Assembly: GCA_030641695.1 (NCBI GenBank) | Contig: DAOWGY010000174.1 | Coordinates: forward strand, 1 to 15,813 | From: Gammaproteobacteria bacterium | GTDB lineage: Bacteria; Pseudomonadota; Gammaproteobacteria; Steroidobacterales; Woeseiaceae | Direction: 5' to 3' | DNA length: 15,813 nt | The notes under the pieces: generated by a model | Seen by the model: the letters and a program-made list of their open reading frames with translations, nothing else | What the model was told of the DNA's origin: nothing | The model's database searches: none | Translations under genes and position numbers: made by a program | In this document: piece by piece, positions 6,151 to 13,138 of the stretch | Position numbering within the stretch: the first letter of the stretch is position 1 | Layout: the number at the start of each line of letters is the position of its first letter

Positions 6151-8103
6151 ATGCATCGCGGCATCAGGAATCTGTTCCGGGAACTACGTAACCGCAGCGT
6201 CATGCGTACGCTGGTTGCGTATTCGGTTGCAGCCTGGCTGCTGTTGCAGATTGCGGACGTCACCTTCGACCGGCTGCCTATACCCGGCAATTCGATGACG
6301 ATACTGATCGTCATTGTGATTGGTGGGTTTCCGATAGCGGCCATTCTCGCCTGGGCCTATGAAATCACGTCGCGCGGCATCGTGCGGCATGAGGAAACGG
6401 AAGGAGGGGCGCCGCGCATGGCGTTCTTGCCGTTCGTTTCGATCGTCGTTGTTGTGATACTGGGCAGTGCCGGATTGATGTACTACCTGTCGGAGAACCT
6501 GTGGGAACCTCCTCGCCGTTCGATCGCAGTCTTACCCTTTACCAACACTGGCGATGCGGCGGATACCGAGTACTTCAGCGACGGACTGACCGAGGAGATT
6601 CAAAGCCTGATCGTGCGCCTCAACGAGTTTCGCGTTGTTGCGTTGAGCACGAGCATCCAGTTCAAGGACAGCCTCATGGACGCGATGTCCATCGCGGAGC
6701 GACTCGGCGCCGAGGCCGTATTGCTGGGCAGCGTACGGCGCTACCAGAACCGCGTGTCGGTGACCGCACGCCTGATCGATGGTGGCGACGGCAGGGAGCT
6801 CTGGTCCGACAATTACGAGCGGGAATTATCTGACATCTTCGCGATACAGGAAGACATTGCTCGTCACGTTGCACGTTCGTTACACGTCGTGTTGCCGGTC
6901 GCTGCAGAGCGCCGACTGAAAAATCTCGGTACGAGCAATGTTGATGCCTATGACGCGTATCTGCGCGGCATCGATTACCTGCGTAATCCTCCCGATGAAA
7001 CGACTTTGTTGCTTGCCGAAGGTATGTTGCGAGAGGCGCTGGCCATTGATCCCGAGTTTGCCAACGCGCACGCGGCAATGTGCAGGAAGCACCTCGCGGG
7101 GTACAAGTTATCACGCGATGCAGGGCGCTTTGGTGCAGCCGAGGCGGCCTGTCAACGCGCACTCGAGAGCGCCGACTCGTCAGCGGATGTACGGGTCGTG
7201 CTCGGCCAGCTCTACCTCGCCTCGGGCAAGTATGAAAACGCACTGCACGAGTTCGAGGAGGCGCTCGACGATAACGACCGCCTGGCAGAAACCTACATCG
7301 GGCTGGCCGGTACCTATGTCGCGCTGGGACGTGACAATGAAGCTGAAGCGAATCTGCGCCAAGCCATCGAAACCGATGTGAGCTACTGGGCGAGCTTCAA
7401 TGCGATGGGTAATTTCCTGTTCGATCAGGGTCGCTTTCAGGAGGCGGCTGAGTTCTACCAGATGTTCGTCAACCGGGCGGACGATGATGCGCAAGCGCTG
7501 AACAACCTCGGTGCAGCCTATTACCTCGCGGGCGACTTCAGGCAAGCGGCTAAAGCGTGGGACGATTCTCTGGCGATCAAGCCGACACGCAGCGCGTATT
7601 CGAATACGGGCACGATGTACTTTTACCTGGGCGACTATGAACGCGCGATAGAACGTTACATTAACGCCGCCAACATGGCGCCCAATGATTACAAAGTGTG
7701 GGGCAACCTGGCGGATGCCTATTACTTCAAAGGCGACCAGATGCAAGTCGCGGACGTTGCCTACAAGCGTGCCATCGATCTCGGGGAGAAAAACCTCGGC
7801 GTGAATGCCGAGGAAACGATGGTGATGTCGGACGTCGCTCTCTACTATTCCCGTATCGGCAATAGCGAGAAGGCCAAAGAACTGGATGCAAGGGCAAGTA
7901 GCCAGGGAACGGGCATCATGTACGTCCACTACAACAGTGCGTTGATCCATGCGCAATTGGGGGACACGGACGAGGCGCTTGCTGCACTGGAGCGCGCCGT
8001 CGAGTTGAACTATCAGCGCGAGCTGTTATCGGTTGACCCGGCGCTCGACAGTCTCAAGGAAGAAGATCGTTTCAGAGAACTCGTCGCGAAGAGCAGTTCG
8101 TAA
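6151..8103 (+). CDS. Membrane protein with TolB-like (FlgO-type) domain and C-terminal TPR repeats
   Basis: 650 residues. The start is ATG 6151, with GAGGGGGG about 10 bases ahead. The N-terminal segment FRELRNRSVMRTLVAYSVAAW opens a conserved module of two membrane helices (about 20-37 and 48-70) followed by EITSRGI. A third helix is at about 91-113. Residues 124-245 form the TolB-like domain that begins SIAVLPFTN, followed by YFSDGLTEEI and AEAVLLGSVRR. From about 265 to the end come tetratricopeptide repeats (for example LGQLYLASGKYENALHEFEE and LNNLGAAYYLAGDFRQAAKA), about nine or ten in number. Such proteins often carry an N-terminal winged helix or adenylate-cyclase domain; here neither is present and membrane helices take the place. 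It is probably a periplasmic scaffold or sensor. The secreted-protein gene follows 31 bases later, so cotranscription is likely. Confidence 0.85.
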   Translation: MHRGIRNLFRELRNRSVMRTLVAYSVAAWLLLQIADVTFDRLPIPGNSMTILIVIVIGGFPIAAILAWAYEITSRGIVRHEETEGGAPRMAFLPFVSIVVVVILGSAGLMYYLSENLWEPPRRSIAVLPFTNTGDAADTEYFSDGLTEEIQSLIVRLNEFRVVALSTSIQFKDSLMDAMSIAERLGAEAVLLGSVRRYQNRVSVTARLIDGGDGRELWSDNYERELSDIFAIQEDIARHVARSLHVVLPVAAERRLKNLGTSNVDAYDAYLRGIDYLRNPPDETTLLLAEGMLREALAIDPEFANAHAAMCRKHLAGYKLSRDAGRFGAAEAACQRALESADSSADVRVVLGQLYLASGKYENALHEFEEALDDNDRLAETYIGLAGTYVALGRDNEAEANLRQAIETDVSYWASFNAMGNFLFDQGRFQEAAEFYQMFVNRADDDAQALNNLGAAYYLAGDFRQAAKAWDDSLAIKPTRSAYSNTGTMYFYLGDYERAIERYINAANMAPNDYKVWGNLADAYYFKGDQMQVADVAYKRAIDLGEKNLGVNAEETMVMSDVALYYSRIGNSEKAKELDARASSQGTGIMYVHYNSALIHAQLGDTDEALAALERAVELNYQRELLSVDPALDSLKEEDRFRELVAKSSS

Positions 8104-8134
8104 CGGCATTAATAACAATAATCAGGAGACAGCC

Positions 8135-8533
8135 ATGAAAATTTTAAACGTACTTGGGGTAGCAGGTTTGACGGCTGCTGCACTCATGCTGAGTAGTACC
8201 GATTCACAGAGCCAGGGCACGTGCGATCACGGCGGCAATCACACGATCCAGGTTTCACCCGGTGAAGGCGACATGGCGGCGTTGAAATACCGTGGCGGTT
8301 CCGCCGAAAACGTCCATGTTTGCGACGGTGACCAGGTGCAATGGGTGCTGACCGGCTCCGATCGCGAGTTCTTCGTCGACTTCATGTCGAACGCGCCGTT
8401 TCCGGGCGCCGCGAAGCGCGGTTCGTCAGGCGGTGTCATATCGGTGCAAATTGAGGCTGCGTCGGGTGGCTACGCGTACGGTGTGAATTTCGCCGGCGAC
8501 GAGCCCATGGATCCGCAGATTATCGTCGACTAG
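8135..8533 (+). CDS. Small secreted beta-sandwich (cupredoxin-like) protein, function unknown
   Basis: 132 residues from the ATG at 8135. A good CAGGAG ribosome site lies 6-11 bases ahead and decides the start against the longer upstream frame. MKILNVLGVAGLTAAALMLS is a signal peptide, with a cleavage region near residues 24-28. The mature part has Cys30 and Cys63, a possible disulfide, then CDGDQVQWVLTG, and a final strand MDPQIIVD. The architecture resembles cupredoxins and the fragment at 1-300, yet no copper ligand set is visible. The mature chain is rich in Gly and Asp. It lies 31 bases after the TPR gene and about 95 bases before the first of the tandem membrane-protein genes. I cannot name a function. 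Confidence 0.75.
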   Translation: MKILNVLGVAGLTAAALMLSSTDSQSQGTCDHGGNHTIQVSPGEGDMAALKYRGGSAENVHVCDGDQVQWVLTGSDREFFVDFMSNAPFPGAAKRGSSGGVISVQIEAASGGYAYGVNFAGDEPMDPQIIVD

Positions 8534-8628
8534 GCCTGACTGGAGACAGCTCCTCAGTACGTATATTCGCTCATTGATTTGGCGCACTCGCGACCCCAAG
8601 AAACCGTCGTGGAGCAAGGAGTAGCGAA

Positions 8629-9015
8629 ATGATGAAGCGAATGATGCATGTCAGTTTCGGACCGGACGGCAAGCCGGCCTTCGACAAGATGAAGGCATTC
8701 ATGGGGCAGGAGAATCGCTCCAGCCTGTTCGACGTCATTGGTTGGGCGCTGTTCTTCATCTGGTTCGGCTTTGCATGGCTGATGGGGTTCAGCCTGGGCG
8801 TTGGCCTGCTCGGTATCGGCATTCTGGCGCTCGGGATGCAGGGTATCCGCTACCTTGATCACGTCAAGGTGAAAGCATCCTGGCTTGTTGCAGGTCTCGC
8901 GTTCGTGGTTGGCGGATTCTGGGAGCTTTGGAGCGTAGCGATTCCGCTGGCACCAGTTGCCCTGATCGGGCTGGGTATCGGCATGCTGGTCTGCGACTTC
9001 ACGCGTCAGGAATAA
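8629..9015 (+). CDS. Small multi-helix membrane protein, tandem copy 1, function unknown
   Basis: 128 residues, starting at an ATG with AAGGAG 8 bases ahead. The N-terminus is Met-rich and hydrophilic (MMKRMMH, then FGPDGKPAFDKMKAFM). It is followed by an Asp/Arg-containing segment and several hydrophobic stretches at about 36-56, 57-72, 84-101 and 103-121, which read as two helical hairpins. Trp and Gly are frequent in the helices (GWALFFIWFG, GGFWELWSVAIPLAP). The amphipathic start ending in FDKMKAFM may lie on the membrane surface. The next gene encodes a protein about 80% identical, so this is one half of a recent tandem duplication. No catalytic or metal-binding motif is recognised. Confidence 0.75.
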   Translation: MMKRMMHVSFGPDGKPAFDKMKAFMGQENRSSLFDVIGWALFFIWFGFAWLMGFSLGVGLLGIGILALGMQGIRYLDHVKVKASWLVAGLAFVVGGFWELWSVAIPLAPVALIGLGIGMLVCDFTRQE

Positions 9016-9537
9016 GGCACGTACGAACAGGGTGGTTCGCATTGCTACGGCGAATTTGAGGCGGTATCCGATGCCGGTCCTTGTCGGGAAATATTCGCAC
9101 GACATTTCAATGCTTTGCGCGTGTTGTGACTGCCAAATTGGAAAGTGGGGAGAGATGAAATGATGCGGCAAATGATGCACAACTGTTGCGGACCGGACGG
9201 CAAGCCGGACTTCGACAAGATGAAGGCTTTCATGGAGCAGGAGGATCGCTCCAGCCTGTTCGACGTCGTTGGTTGGGCGCTGTTCTTCATCTGGGTCGGC
9301 TCTGCATGGCTGATGGGGTTCAGCCTGGGCGTTGGCCTGCTCGGTATCGGTATTCTGACGCTCGGGATGCAGGGCATCCGCTACTTTAATCACGTCAAGG
9401 TGGAAGGATTCTGGCTGGTTGTGGGTCTTGCGTTCGTGGTTGGCGGATTCTGGGAACTTTGGAGCGTCGCGATTCCACTGGCACCGGTCGTCCTGATCGG
9501 GCTGGGTATCGGCCTGCTGGCCTGGCACTTCACGAGA
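8629..9537 (+). repeat. Direct tandem gene duplication (two units, offset 531 bases)
   Basis: Bases 8629-9006 and 9160-9537 align without gaps. By eye the proteins match at about 103 of 126 positions, and several stretches of more than 30 bases are identical in DNA around the first membrane helices. The intervening bases 9016-9159 are not obviously similar to 8534-8628, so the duplicated unit seems to be essentially the coding region. The N-terminal soluble head differs most (VSF against NCC). Confidence 0.85.
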
Positions 9538-9567
9538 AATTTGGAGGGTCGCAAGCGGATGTTCTGA
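9160..9567 (+). CDS. Small multi-helix membrane protein, tandem copy 2, function unknown
   Basis: 135 residues from the ATG at 9160. A GTG at 9145 would add five residues, but GGGGAGAG at 9147-9154 is then inside the gene. It is a well-placed ribosome site for the ATG, which also matches the start of copy 1. The protein begins MMRQMMHNCCGPDGKPDFDKM, with a Cys-Cys pair absent from copy 1, then the same hydrophobic pattern as copy 1. It ends with a longer basic tail, FTRNLEGRKRMF, which suggests a cytoplasmic C-terminus by the positive-inside rule. The changes against copy 1 are concentrated in the soluble head and the loop after helix 2, as expected if the copies have specialised. Function unknown. 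Confidence 0.75.
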   Translation: MMRQMMHNCCGPDGKPDFDKMKAFMEQEDRSSLFDVVGWALFFIWVGSAWLMGFSLGVGLLGIGILTLGMQGIRYFNHVKVEGFWLVVGLAFVVGGFWELWSVAIPLAPVVLIGLGIGLLAWHFTRNLEGRKRMF

Positions 9568-9674
9568 CAGCCGCAGACCGCGGCAGATGTGTGCTCAGAG
9601 CTGTCATACCTATTTGCTGTAGGGAATTACCCCGATGTCGGGCAGGCCTCGGAGCCGCTAGTATTCCAGGCAGA

Positions 9675-9688
9675 TACCTGACCAGGTA
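9675..9688. promoter_or_regulatory. Palindrome TACCTG-AC-CAGGTA, candidate operator of the redox operon
   Basis: Perfect 6-base inverted arms with a 2-base centre lie 19 bases before the ATG of the cyclic-nucleotide-binding gene, in the 140-base gap after the tandem membrane-protein genes. Position and symmetry suit a regulator-binding site, or a small hairpin in the leader. The same gap also has a weak GC hairpin (9570-9584, arms GCCGC/GCGGC) just after the previous stop and a small CCCGA/TCGGG repeat at 9631-9642. No convincing sigma-70 pair was found. Confidence 0.35.
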
Positions 9689-9707
9689 GACAGAACAGGT
9701 CCGAAGA

Positions 9708-10091
9708 ATGGCCAGTCTGGGCAAGGATTACAAAGACGGCGAAATCATCGTTCGCCAGGGGGAGGCGGGCAATTGTATGTTCGTCATCCAGAAAGGCGAA
9801 GTCGAGGCGGTAGCTGAGTCGGACGGCAGAGAGCTCAGGCTACGAACGATGGGGGTCAACGACTTCTTCGGCGAGATGGCCCTGTTTGAGCAAGCAACTC
9901 GCACGGCAACCGTTCGCGCCCTTGGTCCTGCTCGCGTCCTCACTATCGACAAAAAGAATTTCCTGGGAGGCATCCACGAAGATCCCTCCCTGGCCTTCCG
10001 CATCGTGCAGACCATGTCCCATCGAATCCGGGACCTGACCGATCGATTGGCGACATTCGAGGAACACTGTGAACCTGAGTCTCCTGAGTGA
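9708..10091 (+). CDS. Stand-alone cyclic nucleotide-binding domain protein
   Basis: 127 residues, almost entirely one CNB beta-roll (about 8-105) with a C-terminal helix. The start region has YKDGEIIVRQGEAGNCMFVIQKG, as at the beginning of CRP, PKA and channel CNB domains. The phosphate-binding cassette reads FFGEMALFEQATRTA, with Glu56 and Arg65, the residues that hold the ribose and the cyclic phosphate. Ligand binding is therefore plausible. There is no DNA-binding domain after the helix, so it is not a Crp/Fnr transcription factor; it more likely acts on a partner protein. Its 3' end overlaps the next gene by 23 bases, which ties it to the flavin enzyme. A divergent class III cyclase lies 5 kb downstream. 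Confidence 0.9.
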   Translation: MASLGKDYKDGEIIVRQGEAGNCMFVIQKGEVEAVAESDGRELRLRTMGVNDFFGEMALFEQATRTATVRALGPARVLTIDKKNFLGGIHEDPSLAFRIVQTMSHRIRDLTDRLATFEEHCEPESPE

Positions 10092-11487
10092 GCCCTCGGG
10101 TGTTCGGCACGAGGGCCGGCCCCGGGTGCTGCAGGACGGATCCAGAGTTGCTGTCGTCGGCGCGGGACCCGCGGGTTCGATGTTCAGTTATTTCCTGCTC
10201 AATATGGCAGAGGCTGTAGCGCTCGACGTCAGCATTGATATGTTCGAGCCGCGGCATTTCTGCCACCGTGGCCCGGCTGGCTGTAACCATTGCGGCGGCA
10301 TCGTCTCAGAATCGCTTGTTCAGCGCCTCGCGACCGAGGGCATCATGTTGCCCGATGATGTCGTTCAGCGTGGCATCGAGTCGTACACATTGCACATGGA
10401 CGTCGGTGATGTCGAAATCGCCACGCCCTTGATGGAGAAGCGCATCGCCGCCGTTTACCGTGGCAACGGGCCTCGCGATTCCGAACCCCTGGATACGCAC
10501 AGCTTCGACGGCTACCTGTTGGAACTGGCGCAGCAAAAGGGCGCAACGGTTATCCATCGACTGGTCACGGACGTGCGTCGCGAGGACGAACTCATGTCGG
10601 TGCACTGCGCGGATCAGTTCAGCGATAACTATGACCTCGTCGTGATAGCCACTGGCGTCAATAGCCGCCTTATGGAGTCCCTCGAAGATGAAACTCAGGA
10701 ATTCCAGCGGCCCGGCCGCACCAGGACTTTCATTTGCGAATTTCACCTGGGTCGCGATGTCATTCGGGAAACCTTCGGACCGTCCATGCACGTATTCCTG
10801 CTGGACATTCCCAGGCTGGAATTTGCCGCCCTGATACCCAAGGGTGACTACGTCACCCTTGGCCTGCTCGGAGACGAAATCGATGACGAGTTGATGGCGC
10901 AGTTCTTCAACTCCCCCGAGGTGCAAAACTGTTTCCCGGACGCAACGATTCCCAGCCATGCCTGCCATTGCTATCCGCGGATGAACATCAAACCGACCAA
11001 TCCCGTCTATGCTAATCGCCTGGTCATGATCGGCGACAGCGGCACGACCCGCCTGTTCAAGGACGGTATCGGCTCGGCGTACCGAACGGCAAAGGCTGCA
11101 GCAAAGACCGCGATATTCCACGGCGTGAGCGCAGAGGATTTCAAGACGCATTACGCGCCACTGTGCCGCAAAATCGACAATGACAATCAGATGGGCAAGG
11201 TTGTATTCGGATTCGGTAGCCTGGTGCAGAAGGCCCGCTTTGCGCGCCGTGGAATCCTGCACATGGTCGCGAACGAGCAGAGCCAGGCGGGCGGTAAAAG
11301 GCGAATGTCCGGCGTGCTCTGGGACCTCTTTAGTGGCAGCGCTCCATACACGGACGTATTTCTGCGCACCCTGCATCCGGCCTACGTCGGCAGTCTCTTG
11401 TGGAACCTGATTGCTGGCAACTTGCCCGGAAGCGCGGCAAGGAAAGAGCATGCGCCGAAACAGGAGCGCGATCGTGTCGAGCACTAG
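10069..11487 (+). CDS. Geranylgeranyl-reductase-like FAD-dependent oxidoreductase with CxxC cluster
   Basis: 472 residues from a GTG at 10069; GAGG at 10059-10062, 6 bases ahead, decides this start. It overlaps the preceding gene by 23 bases. The Rossmann FAD site is VAVVGAGPAG (27-36). A second FAD motif, MIGDSG (320-325), followed by KDGIGSAYRTAKAAA is the GD box of the geranylgeranyl reductase/hydroxylase flavoprotein superfamily. An unusual cysteine segment, HFCHRGPAGCNHCGG (63-77; Cys65, Cys72, Cys75), follows the first FAD strand. GGR-like proteins have a conserved Cys near here, but a cluster of three is notable. The C-terminus (from about 380) is basic and partly hydrophobic (YVGSLLWNLIAGNL), perhaps membrane-associated. 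The reaction may be reduction of an isoprenoid or lipid double bond, with electrons from the next gene's product. Substrate unknown. Confidence 0.85.
   Translation: MNLSLLSEPSGVRHEGRPRVLQDGSRVAVVGAGPAGSMFSYFLLNMAEAVALDVSIDMFEPRHFCHRGPAGCNHCGGIVSESLVQRLATEGIMLPDDVVQRGIESYTLHMDVGDVEIATPLMEKRIAAVYRGNGPRDSEPLDTHSFDGYLLELAQQKGATVIHRLVTDVRREDELMSVHCADQFSDNYDLVVIATGVNSRLMESLEDETQEFQRPGRTRTFICEFHLGRDVIRETFGPSMHVFLLDIPRLEFAALIPKGDYVTLGLLGDEIDDELMAQFFNSPEVQNCFPDATIPSHACHCYPRMNIKPTNPVYANRLVMIGDSGTTRLFKDGIGSAYRTAKAAAKTAIFHGVSAEDFKTHYAPLCRKIDNDNQMGKVVFGFGSLVQKARFARRGILHMVANEQSQAGGKRRMSGVLWDLFSGSAPYTDVFLRTLHPAYVGSLLWNLIAGNLPGSAARKEHAPKQERDRVEH
11462..11466 (+). promoter_or_regulatory. Ribosome binding site AGGAG that selects the GTG start at 11474
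   Basis: AGGAG with a 7-base spacer precedes GTG 11474. Upstream ATG codons in the same frame at 11411 and 11450 would lengthen the protein by 21 or 8 residues, inside the previous gene. The one at 11450 has only GGAAAG. The best start is therefore the GTG, with a 14-base overlap to the previous stop. Confidence 0.5.
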
Positions 11488-13138
11488 AACGTCCGGAGCG
11501 AAGCCTCCGCAGCAGGCGTTCTGGACGCACGCCCAGCAGCTGGAAAAACTGCCGCCCTGCCAGGCGCAATGCCCTAACAGCGGCGACATTCGTGGTTGGC
11601 TCGGCATCATCGCCCAACACGAGAAAATCGGACTGACGCTGCATGAGGCGTACGACAAAGCCTGGCAGAAACTCACCGAGTTGAATCCACTGCCGGCAAC
11701 GACGGGCCGCATCTGCCCGCATCCCTGCGAGGATCTTTGCACGCGCAGCGATAAGGATGGTTCGATATCCATTAACGCGATGGAACGATTCCTGGGGGAT
11801 TGGGCGCTCTCCCGCGAATTGCCGTTGTCCGCGCCGGACACACCGCAATACCCGGAGTCCATCGGCGTTATCGGTTCCGGGCCGGCGAGCTTGTCGTTTG
11901 CCTATCAAATGGTGCGTCGGGGTTATAGCGTCACCCTGTATGAAAAGCACGATCTGCCCGGAGGCATGTTGCGGCATGCGATCCCCGACTACCGGCTGCC
12001 GAGAGACGTTTTGGATGCCGAGGCTCAGCGCGTGCTCGATCTCGGTATTTCAATCGTACGAAACGTCGAAGTCGGCAGCGATATCCCTTTCAAGGATTTG
12101 CGCGAGCGGCACACGCTGATGTTCCTGGGACTCGGTGCTCAAGGCGCCAGGGATCTCGGTATACCGGGCGAAAAGGGTCCGGGCGTGATTTCAGGTATTA
12201 CTTATCTGCGGCAACGCAAACAGCGCATCGACTCACATATCGGTGAGCGCGTGGTCGTGATAGGTGGTGGCAATACGGCCATCGACGCCGCGCGCAGTGC
12301 CAGGCGAGAGCGTGCCGAGGTGTCGCTGCTGTATCGCCGCGGCCCGGAAGAAATGCCTGCCGCGGTGCATGAGGTGGAGGATGCACACAGCGAGGGCGTT
12401 CAGTTCCGGTTTCTCGTATCACCGACCCGCATCATCCGTGAAGGGACCGACATCCGGCAGATCGAAATTCAGAAAATGCGCCTCGGCGATGTCGACGAAC
12501 AAGGCCGCCGTCGGCCAGTCCCGATTCCGGGACAATTGCAGACGCTGCCGGCCGATACCGTCATTGTTGCCGTGTCGCAGGCGCCGAATTGGCACGGCAT
12601 GGATCCGATGAGTGACGGGCACAAGTGGTTGCGTACCGAAGAGGACGGAAAACTCGACGACAACATCTTTGCGGGAGGCGACGATCGCGGCCCGGGTATC
12701 GCCAGCCGGGCCATTGCCCAGGGGCGACTCGCTGCCGAGGCGGCGCATGCCGAACTGCGCGGCGAACCGCATCCCCGCGAGGCACGAATGCGAGAAGCAG
12801 TGCGCGCTGGCGCCGTAAAGATCGATTTTTACGGCGGCCGGCAACGGCAATGCAACCTCCGCCACCCGCAGGAGGAATGGCTCCGCGATCCGGAACTCGA
12901 GATCGAGCAAACGATGAGCGATGCACAAGCCTGCCGGGAGTCCGCCCGTTGCATGTCCTGCGGCCTGTGCTTCGACTGCCAGCAGTGCTTCATGTATTGC
13001 AATGCAGGTGGCTTCACTCGCATTGAAGGATCCCGGCCCGGCCACTATTTTGCACTTGCGCTCGATGCCTGTGAGGGTTGCGGTAAGTGCATCGAAGTCT
13101 GTCCGTGTGGTTATCTCGAGATCCGGGACAGCGGATAA
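11474..13138 (+). CDS. GltD/DsrL-like NAD(P)H:FAD oxidoreductase with N- and C-terminal iron-sulfur clusters
   Basis: 554 residues from GTG 11474. The N-terminal Fer4_20-type helical domain has Cys29, Cys33, Cys81, Cys85 and Cys89 (PPCQAQCP, then RICPHPCEDLC). FAD Rossmann: IGVIGSGPASL (130-140), followed by LPGGMLRHAIPDYRLP, a hallmark of glutamate synthase small subunits. NAD(P) Rossmann: VVVIGGGNTAID (260-271). FAD contact: FAGGDD (399-404). The C-terminal extension has two ferredoxin motifs: CMSCGLCFDCQQCFMYC (493-509) and CEGCGKCIEVCPC (533-545). This extension is like that of DsrL and related NAD(P)H:acceptor oxidoreductases, and GltD itself lacks it. It should pass electrons from NAD(P)H through FAD to [4Fe-4S] clusters, and probably on to the flavoprotein encoded just upstream. 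No dsr, glt or electron-bifurcation partner gene is in the window. The stop overlaps the next start as TAATG. Confidence 0.88.
   Translation: MSSTRTSGAKPPQQAFWTHAQQLEKLPPCQAQCPNSGDIRGWLGIIAQHEKIGLTLHEAYDKAWQKLTELNPLPATTGRICPHPCEDLCTRSDKDGSISINAMERFLGDWALSRELPLSAPDTPQYPESIGVIGSGPASLSFAYQMVRRGYSVTLYEKHDLPGGMLRHAIPDYRLPRDVLDAEAQRVLDLGISIVRNVEVGSDIPFKDLRERHTLMFLGLGAQGARDLGIPGEKGPGVISGITYLRQRKQRIDSHIGERVVVIGGGNTAIDAARSARRERAEVSLLYRRGPEEMPAAVHEVEDAHSEGVQFRFLVSPTRIIREGTDIRQIEIQKMRLGDVDEQGRRRPVPIPGQLQTLPADTVIVAVSQAPNWHGMDPMSDGHKWLRTEEDGKLDDNIFAGGDDRGPGIASRAIAQGRLAAEAAHAELRGEPHPREARMREAVRAGAVKIDFYGGRQRQCNLRHPQEEWLRDPELEIEQTMSDAQACRESARCMSCGLCFDCQQCFMYCNAGGFTRIEGSRPGHYFALALDACEGCGKCIEVCPCGYLEIRDSG

Noticed and set aside
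7180..7956. Minus-strand frame of 258 codons opposite the TPR region
   Set aside because: The + strand shows regular TPR repeats in this stretch, so the antisense frame is a shadow.
8135..8533. Functional copper cupredoxin
   Set aside because: No His...Cys-x(2-4)-His-x(2-4)-Met ligand set is present; only the fold may be shared.
8554..9528. Minus-strand open frame (324 codons) with an internal repeat
   Set aside because: The repeat is just the antisense of the tandem membrane-protein genes. The product is Gln/His/Pro-rich without a domain, while the + strand has good starts and hydrophobic helices.
9708..10091. Crp/Fnr transcription factor
   Set aside because: The protein ends right after the CNB domain helix and has no winged helix-turn-helix.
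10306..11862. Long minus-strand open frame (518 codons) opposite the flavoprotein and the reductase
   Set aside because: The + strand carries clear FAD and Fe-S motifs here and overlapping gene starts with ribosome sites. The antisense frame shows no domain pattern and spans two real genes, so it is a codon-bias shadow.
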